Part shown: positions 8,784 through 18,619 of the stretch, in pieces
How positions within the stretch are numbered: the first letter of the stretch is position 1
Layout of the letters: each line of letters opens with the position of its first letter
NCBI RefSeq assembly: GCF_007679325.1
Contig: NZ_VEGI01000007.1
Span: forward strand, 124,001-188,000
Reading direction: 5' to 3'
DNA length: 64,000 bases
From: Arthrobacter sp. U41
GTDB lineage: Bacteria > Actinomycetota > Actinomycetes > Actinomycetales > Micrococcaceae
The notes under the pieces: model-generated
The model's database searches: none
What the model was told of the DNA's origin: nothing
What the model saw: only the letters and a program-made list of their open reading frames with translations
Position numbers and translations under genes: made by a program

Positions 8784-10530
8784 CACCCCCGCAACCGGCA
8801 CCCCGGAAACCCCCGACGACGCCGGTTCGGCGGACGCCGCAGCCACTTCCGACGGCACCCGCAACTCAGCCGGCCGCCGGCCGGGACGCTCCGGCCGGTC
8901 CGGCCGCCGGCCGGCCGTGCAGGTGCCGCCGCGCTGGAAGGCGCTTCCGCACGCAGGGCGGCTGGGCGGCATCTTCTCGGCGATTGTCCTTGTGGCCGCC
9001 GGCGGCGGGCTGGTTTCCGCCACGGCGCTCTCGCCCCAGGGGCCGGGCAGCAGCCGGCCGGTCGCTGCGCCGCTGGCAGCGGTTCCCGCCGGCAGCAGCA
9101 TCGGCGTGTGCCCGGGGCCTGCGCGCCTGCTCGAAGGCGCCCCCGTGGGCACCGATCCGCAGTTCAGCCCGGAGTCCGCCACCGCCAAGAGCGACGTCAA
9201 CGCCATTGTGCTGGGATCCAGTGCCAACGGACTCCCCGGCAGCCGTCTCTCCTCGCTCAAAGGCAGCACGCTGCTGGAGCTCGCCAAGGCCGCCCCGGCC
9301 TCCGGCACCCCCTCGGCGGCGGCCAAGCCGGCCAACACCGTGCCGCCGGCCGGTGTGGTGTCCCAGCGGGGCGTTAACGACGTCAGTGTCCTCAGCGCTG
9401 ATGCCCAGGCCGGCCGCCAGGCTTCCGCGGGAGCGGTCATGCGCTATGCGGCCGAAGACGGGGATCTCCGCGGCTCAGCCGCCGCAGCATGCCAGCCGCC
9501 CGCCAACGACCTCTGGCTTGTCGGCGCGAACACCGCGCTCGGCCGGACTGCCGTCCTGAACCTCAGCAACGCGTCCGGCAGCGCGGCCACGGTCAGCCTC
9601 GAACTCTTCGGCGCCAAAGGCCAGATCCAGGCGCCGGGCAGCCGCGGGCTCCTGGTGGCGCCGGGCACCACCCGCGCGATCATCCTGGCCGGGCTCGCCC
9701 CGGGACAGGAGCGGCTCAGCGTCCGGGTGCGGAGCGCCGGCGGGCCCGTCGCCGCGGTCATTCAGCAGAGCGTGCTGCGGGGTCTCACTCCCGGCGGCGT
9801 CGAGTTCATCGCCCCGGCCACCGCTCCGGCCCTCCGCCAAGTGATCTCAGGTGTCGACATCCAGGACCCGGCCGGGCTGGCGGGCCTCACGGGGAAGTCC
9901 GGTTTCGGGGACGCCGGGCCTGCACTGCAGATCGCGGTGCCCGGTTCCTCCGACGCTGTCATCGCGGTCAAGCTGTACGGGCGGGACGGCCAAAAAGCCC
10001 TGCCCGGCGGCGGGGTGGTCACGGCCAAGGCCGGTACCGTCACCGAGATGCCGCTGTCCGGCGTGCCGGCCGGCCCCTACACCGTGGCCGTCAGCTCGGA
10101 CGTGTCCTTCACCGCCGCGGCCCGTGTCACGAGGGGCCTCAAAACCGAGGATGCCTCCGATTTCGCCTGGTCCGCGGCCTCGGTGCGACTCGGAAGCCAG
10201 CATGTTGTTCCTGTCCCCGCAACGGGGGACCGCTACCTGGTCTTCGGCGCTCCCGAGGGCCGGGCAACTATTTCCTACACCCCGATCACGGCGGACGGCA
10301 AGGTCCGGCCGGCCGCGGCCGCCGACATCGCCGGCGGCACCACGGCATCCATCAAGGTCCCTGCCGACGTCGGCGGCTCGCGGCTCGTTGGCTACCTCGT
10401 CTCCGCCGCGGGGGACCCCGCCTACGGCGCCGTGCTCCTGCAGCAGGACGGCCGGCAGGACATCTCAACGGTTGCGATTGCCCCCGCAGCAGCGGGTCAG
10501 GAGCAGGTCCCGGTCGCGCTCGGCTACTGA
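8770..10530 (+). CDS. DUF5719 family secreted/membrane-anchored protein
   Basis: This 586-aa protein begins at the ATG at 8770, preceded by AAGGA and overlapping the GT2 gene by 14 nt, which suggests translational coupling. A basic Gly/Arg/Pro cytoplasmic tail of about 60 residues is followed by one membrane helix (about 65-87) and a long Ala/Gly-rich extracytoplasmic region made of beta-rich modules. No catalytic motif is visible. Actinobacterial DUF5719 genes habitually sit beside this GT2 gene, so a joint role in envelope glycan assembly is plausible. The function itself is not established. It is convergent with the zincin-like gene, and the 84 bp between them shows no T-tailed hairpin. 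Confidence 0.8.
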   Translation: MPRDDTPATGTPETPDDAGSADAAATSDGTRNSAGRRPGRSGRSGRRPAVQVPPRWKALPHAGRLGGIFSAIVLVAAGGGLVSATALSPQGPGSSRPVAAPLAAVPAGSSIGVCPGPARLLEGAPVGTDPQFSPESATAKSDVNAIVLGSSANGLPGSRLSSLKGSTLLELAKAAPASGTPSAAAKPANTVPPAGVVSQRGVNDVSVLSADAQAGRQASAGAVMRYAAEDGDLRGSAAAACQPPANDLWLVGANTALGRTAVLNLSNASGSAATVSLELFGAKGQIQAPGSRGLLVAPGTTRAIILAGLAPGQERLSVRVRSAGGPVAAVIQQSVLRGLTPGGVEFIAPATAPALRQVISGVDIQDPAGLAGLTGKSGFGDAGPALQIAVPGSSDAVIAVKLYGRDGQKALPGGGVVTAKAGTVTEMPLSGVPAGPYTVAVSSDVSFTAAARVTRGLKTEDASDFAWSAASVRLGSQHVVPVPATGDRYLVFGAPEGRATISYTPITADGKVRPAAAADIAGGTTASIKVPADVGGSRLVGYLVSAAGDPAYGAVLLQQDGRQDISTVAIAPAAAGQEQVPVALGY

Positions 10531-10614
10531 TCCGGCGGCGCGCGGGGCGCGGTACCGAGTGCAGTTCGTGGGTGCGGTTCGGGCGGTGTCCGGTCGGGTG
10601 CGCGCGGCGCGGGC

Positions 10615-11151
10615 CTAGTACCGGCGGCGGTAGACGGGGTCCAGCGACTCGGGCGGCACACCGAGCATCTCGGCCGTGTACTCCACCACCACGTCGTGGA
10701 CCAGGTCCTGGAGTTCCTCGCGGCTGCCGCAGGCCTGCTCGACCACCCGGCGGTACAGCGTGATCACCGGGCCTTCCTCCGGTGTGGCGGGGGAGTAGGC
10801 ACCCATCGGGGCGGGGGCGCGCTCCGCTACAAGCTGCTCAAGTCCCGGCGGAATTTCGTCGACGGCGAAGCGGACGCCGTCCAGCGGCTTGCCCCAGATG
10901 TCGTGTAGCCGCTCGGCCGAGTCCAGGACGAAGTCGTCGAAGCGGTCCGAACGTGTGCGGTAGCCAGGGAGTGTGGGCAGCATCAGCTCGCCGCGGAGCC
11001 CGCGGCCATGCCGGTTCCTCCGCCGCTGGCGGAAGCCCTTCGGCGCCGTGGCGCGCCCGGTACCGGCTGGTACGGAACCGGCGTCGAGGCGTCCGGCGTC
11101 GGTTTCAGCCAAGCGGACCGTGAAACCGGGATCTTGGTGCGATGACTGCAT
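10615..11151 (-). CDS. metallopeptidase-family (zincin-like) protein without the HExxH motif
   Basis: The 178-aa product corresponds to the actinobacterial family typified by Rv3259, distantly related to DUF1025 zincins. The core runs from LPTLPGYRTRSDRFDDFVL (about 59-76) through VRFAVDEIPPGLE to LVHDVVVEYTAEMLGV (about 150-165). Where active zincins carry HExxH, this protein has H152-D-V-V-V, so the second histidine and the catalytic Glu are missing and proteolysis is unlikely. The first 45 residues are Arg-rich and poorly supported, so a later start is possible. It is divergent from DUF3499 with 106 bp between starts. Confidence 0.78.
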   Translation of the reverse strand: MQSSHQDPGFTVRLAETDAGRLDAGSVPAGTGRATAPKGFRQRRRNRHGRGLRGELMLPTLPGYRTRSDRFDDFVLDSAERLHDIWGKPLDGVRFAVDEIPPGLEQLVAERAPAPMGAYSPATPEEGPVITLYRRVVEQACGSREELQDLVHDVVVEYTAEMLGVPPESLDPVYRRRY

Positions 11152-11257
11152 ATCTCGACTCTAAACCCGGCGAATGGTTTACGCGATACGGACCGTCCGA
11201 CCCGCCGTCAGCGCGTCGGACGGCGGCAGGCGCCCCGGGGGAGTAGTCTGTGATGTC

Positions 11258-11647
11258 GTGGGTGCAATTCGTCTTTGTTCAAGGTCAGCCTGCCGCAATT
11301 CAGCGGTGGCCACTTTGACGTACGTCTACGCAGATTCCACCGCCGTCCTGGGCCCCCTGGCGACCTACGCTGAACCGCACTGCTACGACCTGTGCGAACA
11401 GCACGCCGGATCACTGACGGTCCCGCGGGGCTGGGAAGTGCTGCGGCTCGCCATGCCGGCCACCCCCGCAGGCCCCGGTCCCGATGACCTCCTCGCCCTT
11501 GCCACCGCCGTCCGGGAAGCGGCCTCACGGCCCGCCGACCCGGAAGCCGGCCAGGGCCAGCGCAGTGTCCACGCGGCCCTTGAAGCTCCGGCCCCGGCCG
11601 AGGGCACCCGCCGGGGGCATCTGCGCGTCCTGCGCGAACCGTCCTAA
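11258..11647 (+). CDS. DUF3499 family protein
   Basis: This 129-aa protein belongs to an actinobacteria-specific family of unknown function. The GTG at 11258 puts the conserved start VGAIRLCSRSAC at the N-terminus. The segment ATLTYVYADSTAVLGPLATY is the family core. Two cysteine pairs (CSRSAC, and CYDLCEQHA) could bind zinc. The C-terminal half is Ala/Pro-rich and variable. Its place between the zincin-like gene and ahcY matches the Rv3259-Rv3258c order in mycobacteria. An upstream open frame to 11174 has no support. Confidence 0.82.
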   Translation: MGAIRLCSRSACRNSAVATLTYVYADSTAVLGPLATYAEPHCYDLCEQHAGSLTVPRGWEVLRLAMPATPAGPGPDDLLALATAVREAASRPADPEAGQGQRSVHAALEAPAPAEGTRRGHLRVLREPS

Positions 11648-11727
11648 GACGCAACTGGCGGTAGGCTGGAAACTGCAAAATCCGTAAGCCACCGGCGCCT
11701 GCTGCGGCGTCCACCTGGGAGCGTTAA

Positions 11728-11985
11728 ATGCCGAAGATCAGTCCCGAACTGTTGTCTGTCCTGCGATGCCCCGTGACCGGCTCGCCCCTGGCGCAGGACG
11801 GCGAGGAACTCGTCACCACTGCGGCCGGCCCCTCCGGGGAGAAGCTGCGCTACACGATCGAGGACGGCATCCCGCTGCTGCTCCCGCCGGAACTTCTCCC
11901 GGCCGCCGCCGCCGCGCCCGGTTTCCAGCACGACGCCGGCCAGCCCGGCACCGGGCCGGCGGCGTCCCGGCCTAACGACCTGTAG
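11728..11985 (+). CDS. Trm112-like (UPF0434) protein
   Basis: The 85-aa protein starts MPKISPELLSVLRCPVTGSP and continues to DGIPLLLPPE, the pattern of bacterial Trm112-like proteins. In eukaryotes and archaea Trm112 is a small activator bound to methyltransferases; the bacterial role is poorly defined. Only one cysteine (LRCP) is present, so the zinc site of canonical Trm112 is incomplete. A Pro/Ala-rich tail follows residue 60. It lies 80 bp after DUF3499 and 123 bp before ahcY. A phosphomannomutase gene, found next to DUF3499 in mycobacteria, is absent here. Confidence 0.85.
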   Translation: MPKISPELLSVLRCPVTGSPLAQDGEELVTTAAGPSGEKLRYTIEDGIPLLLPPELLPAAAAAPGFQHDAGQPGTGPAASRPNDL

Positions 11986-12108
11986 CCCGCGGGCCCATCG
12001 CTTCGCCTTTTGGCACCGAAGTACTTTCCAGTCACCGATTAGCTCGTTCACCGCCTTCGCAGGCAGCCGCGTTCCGGACCGGCCCGCCGGCCACAACAAA
12101 GGACTCAC

Positions 12109-13596
<1,488 letters not shown>

Positions 13597-13664
13597 GGAG
13601 CACCGCGGCGCAGCGGCCGGCGCCGCTGCAGATGCCGCCGTTGCCGCGCACTGTCATCGTTGCC

Positions 13665-13700
13665 AAGGAGCCCCGGGCTACCGTCCGGGGCTCCTTTTGT
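13665..13700 (+). terminator. Rho-independent terminator after ahcY
   Basis: A 12-bp perfect stem (13665-13676 with 13685-13696, arms AAGGAGCCCCGG / CCGGGGCTCCTT) closes an 8-nt loop and is followed by TTGT. It ends the ahcY transcript. Confidence 0.85.
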
Positions 13701-13745
13701 GACCTGATCGTGCCGCGACCGTGGCCGGCCCGACGTGCCGCTTCG

Positions 13746-13761
13746 CTTATGCTGGCATAAG
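13746..13761. promoter_or_regulatory. inverted repeat upstream of the L,D-transpeptidase gene
   Basis: CTTATGC and GCATAAG flank a 2-nt spacer about 63 bp before the ATG. The left arm contains a TATGCT that could serve as a -10 element. The symmetry suggests an operator, but no recognisable -35 was found. Confidence 0.35.
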
Positions 13762-13823
13762 GAGATCGCGAGCTCTGATGCGGGTTCACAGGCACGAGCA
13801 GCGGGGGAACACAGGAAGTGGCC

Positions 13824-15086
13824 ATGACTGAAGACAGCGGGCGTCGACGCCGGCAGCCGGGACGCCGTCCCCGCAATACGGGAAAAATGCTGGCCGTCCT
13901 TGCCATCTGTGCAGCTGTCGGAGCGGGCGGCGTCGGCGTCGCCACGGCACCGGGCTGGGCCCAGGCCGACATGCCCTCGGAAGCCTCGACGCCGATGCGG
14001 AACGTGTCCGGCCTCGCCGCACCCGTCGTGAAACTCGTTGAGCTCGGCGTCACCCCCACTGACGGCGCGACGGGCGTCAACCCGGCCGCCGCCCCCTCGG
14101 TGAAGGCGGTCAACGGCGTGGTGAAGGACGTCGTGCTGGCGCCGGCCGGAGGAGGCGACAGCGTCCCGGGGACCACCAGCGCTGACGGCTCGACCTGGAC
14201 CGCCGAGGACCCCTTGGAATTCAACACGGAATACCAGTACAGCTTCACCATCGTGGACCAGGCCGGCCGCGAGACGAAGAAGGCCCAGACGTTCGCCACC
14301 GTGGCCCCGGCCAACGAAGCGGACGCCGCCGTCTATCCGCTCAACGGCACCACAGTCGGCGCCGGTCAGCCCATCGAGATTGTCTTCAGCGAACCGGTAC
14401 TGAACAAGGCAGCCATGGAAAAAGCCGTCGCCGTCAAGGCCTCCTCCGGGCAGGCTGTGGCGTGGCGCTGGTATTCGGACCGTCGTGTGCGGATCCGCCC
14501 CCAGGCGTTCTGGGCCTCCAACACCACGGTCACCGTGGACCTGAAACTCTTTGGCGTGGACTTTGGCAACGGCATGATCGGGAACTCCGATACCAAGGTC
14601 TCCTTCAAGGTGGGGCCGCAGCGTCTCGCCGTCGTCGATGACAAGACCAAAACCATGAAGGTCTATTTCGACGGCAAGCTCGTTAGGACCGCCCCGGTCA
14701 CCCTGGGAGACGCCGACTGGCTCTCACCCACCGGCTACGCGGTCATCATGGAGCAGGAGCGAAAGTCCAAGTTCAACGCCGGCAGCATCGGGCTCAAACC
14801 CGGGGACAAGGGTTACTACCCGCCCCTGACGGTGGAGTACGCCAACCGGCTGACCACCTCCGGCGTGTACGTCCACCAGGCCCTGAAATCGGCGTGGGGC
14901 GCAGTGGGCAAGGTCAATGTCTCGCACGGCTGCGTCGGGCTGCTCCCGGCGGACGCCGCCTGGTTCTTCAACAATATGAAGACCGGCGACGTCGTCAGGA
15001 CCCTCAACACCGGGGCCCCGGCCGTGGAACCGCTCGAAGGCTTCGGCGACTGGAACATTCCCTGGACGCAGTACGCCAAGCGCTGA
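13824..15086 (+). CDS. L,D-transpeptidase (YkuD domain) with Ig-like domain
   Basis: L,D-transpeptidases form 3-3 cross-links in peptidoglycan outside the membrane. The 420-aa product has a basic cytoplasmic N-terminus, one membrane/signal segment near residues 22-45, an Ig-like domain (about 70-235) of the Ldt/LppS type, and a C-terminal YkuD domain. The catalytic motif is SHGC with Cys370 and His368, preceded by YVHQALKSAWGAVGKVNVSH. Its last residues (WNIPWTQYAKR) match the mycobacterial-type Ldt C-terminal subdomain. I chose the ATG at 13824, 5 nt after AGGAAG; an in-frame GTG at 13818 is possible. A conserved lipobox cysteine is not evident. Confidence 0.92.
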   Translation: MTEDSGRRRRQPGRRPRNTGKMLAVLAICAAVGAGGVGVATAPGWAQADMPSEASTPMRNVSGLAAPVVKLVELGVTPTDGATGVNPAAAPSVKAVNGVVKDVVLAPAGGGDSVPGTTSADGSTWTAEDPLEFNTEYQYSFTIVDQAGRETKKAQTFATVAPANEADAAVYPLNGTTVGAGQPIEIVFSEPVLNKAAMEKAVAVKASSGQAVAWRWYSDRRVRIRPQAFWASNTTVTVDLKLFGVDFGNGMIGNSDTKVSFKVGPQRLAVVDDKTKTMKVYFDGKLVRTAPVTLGDADWLSPTGYAVIMEQERKSKFNAGSIGLKPGDKGYYPPLTVEYANRLTTSGVYVHQALKSAWGAVGKVNVSHGCVGLLPADAAWFFNNMKTGDVVRTLNTGAPAVEPLEGFGDWNIPWTQYAKR

Positions 15087-15287
15087 CCCCTCGGGGGTCC
15101 GCCCGGCGCGTGCCGCAGGGGGCCGGGGCCCGCGGAACAGCAGCCACCCACAAACGGCCGCCGAATCCCGGAGGCACACGGGGTGGCACCTCGCCCGCGG
15201 CGAGGCGCTGACGGTAGGCTCGGATACAGATATGTAGCGTTGCCGGGCCCCGACGGCGGCGCGAAAGCCTACGGAAGCGAAGCTGCA

Positions 15288-16649
15288 GTGACTGACTCAA
15301 GTCCCACCCCTCCGAAACGACAGGATCCGCAGCTGGATCCGGCCGATGACACTGACGAACCAGCCTTCGACTGGATGAAGCCGGCCTCCGCGGACAAACG
15401 TCCCGCTCCGGCTTCCGACCGCGCTCCCGGCACTGATGCGGCCAGCGCCCCCGAACCCCTGTCGCGCGCCGACCGCAAGGCGGCCGAAGCCGCCGTCGAA
15501 CCGGCGCCCAAGGGCAGCGGCGGGCACTTCAGCGAGCCACTGCCCACCTCCGCGCTGCAGATCCGCCCGCCGGAAGAGGAAGTCCAACGCCGGAACGCCG
15601 AACGGGAGCACGCCGCGAACGCCAAACCGGTGGCCCCCCGGGTGATGCAGGTCCTTCTGGCCGTGTGTTTCCCTGTCATCCTGCTGGTGCTGGCCGTCCG
15701 GGCCGTCGCCAGCCCCCTGTTCCTGTGGGTGGAGTACAACCGTCCCGGTTTTCCAGGCGACGGCTACGGCTTCAGCACCGACGACCGCATGACGTACGGA
15801 TCCTATGCCGTGGACTACCTGAGCAACTGGTCCGGTCCGCGGTACCTTGGAGAACTCGTCAACCGCAACGGCGACAAACTCTTCGGCGAGGGCGAGGTCA
15901 GCCATATGGCGGACGTCAAACTCGTCATCCTGTCCGCCTTCGGCGCCGGCGCCCTCCTGATCCTGCTGAGCCTCATCGCCATCATTTACTTGCGGCGCCG
16001 CAGCCCCGGGGGAGTGCGGCGCGGCCTGTTCGCCGGATCGATCGTCACGCTCGTCATCATCATCAGCCTCGGTGTGCTGGCGGTGCTTGGCTGGGAGCAG
16101 TTCTTCACCCAGTTCCACAGTGTCTTCTTCGCGAGCGGCACCTGGACATTCGCACTGCAGGACACCCTGATCAGGCTCTTCCCGGGCCAGTTCTGGGTTG
16201 ACGGCGGGATTGTTGTCGCCGGCCTGGTGCTGATCGCCTCCCTGATCACCCTGATCCTCACGTGGCCGACGCGCAAGCGCCGCGGGCTGCCGAAGAAACG
16301 CCGCGCGGCGGCAGCAGATGAGGCAGCCGATGCAGCAGGGGACCCGGCAGGGACTGATCCCACGGCCGTCGATTCGAAGGAGTCCGATTCCACGGAATCC
16401 GATCCCACGGAAGCCGACCCCGCGGAGCCGGTCCCGGCCAAGCGGTCACGTTTCCGGCGGGACAAAGCCGGCAAGTCCGGCGTCGCCGCCGCAGGCCCGG
16501 CCCAGACGGATGAGCCGGCCGCCACGGACGATCCGGCCGCCACGGACGCGGCTGCCGGTAGCACGCCGGCCCCAGTGACCCGGGAATCGGGGACAACAGG
16601 CACCGGGACGCACGACACCCCCACGAGGGGACACTCCAGCGCCGTCTAG
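15288..16649 (+). CDS. TIGR01906 family integral membrane protein
   Basis: The 453-aa protein has a charged N-terminal region of about 115 residues, then a core with membrane segments near residues 117-140, 210-235, 245-270 and 305-330, and a long Asp/Glu/Pro/Ala-rich tail with short repeats of the ESDPTE type. The large extracytoplasmic loop after the first helix contains MTYGSYAVDYLSNW, the TIGR01906/DUF1461 pattern. Function is unknown. The GTG at 15288 follows GGAAG; an upstream frame to 15183 lacks support. It ends 25 bp before a perfect 34-bp palindromic terminator shared with the convergent acyl-CoA ligase gene. Confidence 0.8.
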   Translation: MTDSSPTPPKRQDPQLDPADDTDEPAFDWMKPASADKRPAPASDRAPGTDAASAPEPLSRADRKAAEAAVEPAPKGSGGHFSEPLPTSALQIRPPEEEVQRRNAEREHAANAKPVAPRVMQVLLAVCFPVILLVLAVRAVASPLFLWVEYNRPGFPGDGYGFSTDDRMTYGSYAVDYLSNWSGPRYLGELVNRNGDKLFGEGEVSHMADVKLVILSAFGAGALLILLSLIAIIYLRRRSPGGVRRGLFAGSIVTLVIIISLGVLAVLGWEQFFTQFHSVFFASGTWTFALQDTLIRLFPGQFWVDGGIVVAGLVLIASLITLILTWPTRKRRGLPKKRRAAAADEAADAAGDPAGTDPTAVDSKESDSTESDPTEADPAEPVPAKRSRFRRDKAGKSGVAAAGPAQTDEPAATDDPAATDAAAGSTPAPVTRESGTTGTGTHDTPTRGHSSAV

Positions 16650-16674
16650 AGCGTCTGGATCCCGTACCGCATGG

Positions 16675-16708
16675 AAAAGCGGCCGGCACCGCGGTGCCGG
16701 CCGCTTTT
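16675..16708. terminator. bidirectional terminator
   Basis: This is a perfect 34-bp palindrome beginning AAAAGCGGCCGGCACC. T-tracts lie on both strands, so it can stop the TIGR01906 gene from the left and the acyl-CoA ligase gene from the right. Confidence 0.9.
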
Positions 16709-16731
16709 TCATCCCTCCGGGAGCCGGGGCG

Positions 16732-18561
16732 TCAGCCGTAGATCCGGTTGATCTGGGCCTCGAAGTCACGTACAACGGCACCGCGCTTGAGTTTCAGCGA
16801 CGGGGTCAGGTGCCCGGATTCCACGGTGAAGTCAGCGTCCAGCACAATGAAGCTGCGGATGGACTCGGCCTGGGACACGAGGGCGTTTGCCTGGTCCACG
16901 GCGTGCTGCAATGCTGCGCGGACCAGATCGTTGCTGCTGGCTTCCGCAGGGGTCATCGCAGGGACCTTGTGCAGCGCGCACCAGTTCTCCAGTCCTTCCG
17001 GGTCCAGGTTGATCAGTGCCGACACAAACGGCCTGCCGTCCCCGATCACCACGGCCTGCAGGACCAGTTCATGCTCGCGGATCTTTTCCTCCAGCGGCCC
17101 GGGGGCGACGTTCTTGCCACCCGCGGTGACCAGCAGGTCCTTCTTGCGGCCGGTGATCGTCAGGAAACCGTCCTCGTCAAGGGACCCGAGGTCGCCGGTG
17201 CGGAAGAAGCCGTCCACAAACGCCTCCGCATTGGCTGCGGCATTGTTGTGGTACCCCTTGAAAACGCCAATGCCCTTGACCAGAATCTCGCCGTCCTCGG
17301 CCACCCGGATGGTGGTTCCGGGCACCGGTATACCTACCGTCCCCACCTTGGAACGCGCCGGCGTGTTGGCCGTGCACGGTGCTGTGGTTTCGGTGAGGCC
17401 GTAACCTTCGAGGACGGGGACGCCCGCGCCCCGGAAGAAATGGGCGTCGTGGGGGCTCAGCGGGCTGGCCCCGGAGACCGTGTAACCTAGGTGGCCGCCA
17501 AAGGCCTGGCGCAGCTTGGGGTACAGCAACCGGTCGAACAGGGCGTGCCGGGCGCGGACCACCAGCCCCGGGCCGGTGCCGGTGCCCCGGGCGGCGGCGT
17601 CGAGCGCCTTGGAGTAGTTGATCGCGGTTGTGGCGGCCGACTCGAACAGCCGCTCCTTCCCGGCCAGGGCCGCCTTGTGGGCGGCGCCGGCGTAGACCTT
17701 CTCAAAGATCCGGGGCACCACCAGCAGGAAGGTGGGTTTGAAGCTGGCCAGGTCCTCGATCAACTCCTTGGCGCTGGCAGTGTGTCCCACGGTGGTTCCG
17801 GCGCTGAGGCAGATGACCTGGACGGCGCGGGCCAGCACGTGCGCCAGCGGAAGGAACATCAGGGTCCGGGTGCGGGGCTGCATCAGGATCTCATGCAGGA
17901 ACGGCACGATGTTCCTGGCCACCAGGGCGAAGTTGCCGTGGGTGATTTCGCAGCCCTTGGGCCGCCCGGTGGTGCCGGAGGTGTAGACGAGGGACGCAAC
18001 GTCCGCGAGGCCAGCCGCGGACCGGTGCCGTTCCAGCTCGGCATCGCCGACGCCGGTGCCCGCGGCCGCCAGGCTGGCGAGGTTGGGGGCGGCGCCGTCG
18101 TAATCCATCCGCACCACGGGCAGCACAGAGTCACCGATCAGGCCGGAGCTGTCGAGCACCTCGCGGACCAGGGCCGCCTTGTCCTCGTTTTCAGCGAAGA
18201 TCCGCCGGGCCCCGGAGTCGTGCAGGATCCATTCGATCTGGGTGGCGGAGGACGTCTCGTAGATGGGAACGGGGACGCCGCCGGCGAACCAGATGGCAAA
18301 GTCCACCACGGTCCACTCGTAGCGGGTGCCGGACATGACCGCCACGGTTTCCCCGGGAGTGAGGCCGCCGGCAATGAGCCCCTTGGCCAGTGCCCGGACC
18401 TGGTCCAGGAACTGCTGCGCGGAAACATCGGCCCAGCCGGCCGGTCCTTTGCGGGAGTAGAGGGCATGCACGGGATCCTTGGCGTACTGCTCCAGGAGCA
18501 GATCCGTTACATTGCTGCCCGGGTCGAGCTCGACGAGCAGTCCGGTGCTTGCTTCTCTCAC
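16732..18561 (-). CDS. AMP-dependent long-chain fatty acid--CoA ligase
   Basis: This 609-aa acyl-CoA synthetase (FadD15-like) activates fatty acids to acyl-CoA through an acyl-adenylate. The P-loop-like motif LVYTSGTTGRPKGC lies near residue 190, VLEGYGLTETTA near 385, and the TGRKKDLLVTAGGKNVAP hinge near 490. The GTG at 18561 is preceded by GGAG at suitable spacing and starts VREASTGLLVELDP; an open frame extends to 18612 with an Arg/Thr-rich sequence that I do not include. It lies just downstream of the pmt gene on the same strand. Chain-length specificity cannot be read from the sequence. Confidence 0.92.
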   Translation of the reverse strand: MREASTGLLVELDPGSNVTDLLLEQYAKDPVHALYSRKGPAGWADVSAQQFLDQVRALAKGLIAGGLTPGETVAVMSGTRYEWTVVDFAIWFAGGVPVPIYETSSATQIEWILHDSGARRIFAENEDKAALVREVLDSSGLIGDSVLPVVRMDYDGAAPNLASLAAAGTGVGDAELERHRSAAGLADVASLVYTSGTTGRPKGCEITHGNFALVARNIVPFLHEILMQPRTRTLMFLPLAHVLARAVQVICLSAGTTVGHTASAKELIEDLASFKPTFLLVVPRIFEKVYAGAAHKAALAGKERLFESAATTAINYSKALDAAARGTGTGPGLVVRARHALFDRLLYPKLRQAFGGHLGYTVSGASPLSPHDAHFFRGAGVPVLEGYGLTETTAPCTANTPARSKVGTVGIPVPGTTIRVAEDGEILVKGIGVFKGYHNNAAANAEAFVDGFFRTGDLGSLDEDGFLTITGRKKDLLVTAGGKNVAPGPLEEKIREHELVLQAVVIGDGRPFVSALINLDPEGLENWCALHKVPAMTPAEASSNDLVRAALQHAVDQANALVSQAESIRSFIVLDADFTVESGHLTPSLKLKRGAVVRDFEAQINRIYG

Positions 18562-18619
18562 AGCCGTTTCTCCATTCCGGGTCCGCCTCGTGCCGGCGGA
18601 CGTCCCCTGCAATCCTCCC

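Noticed and set aside
11986-12108. SAH riboswitch upstream of ahcY
   Set aside because: The leader was read for the conserved SAH-aptamer pairing and none could be recognised.
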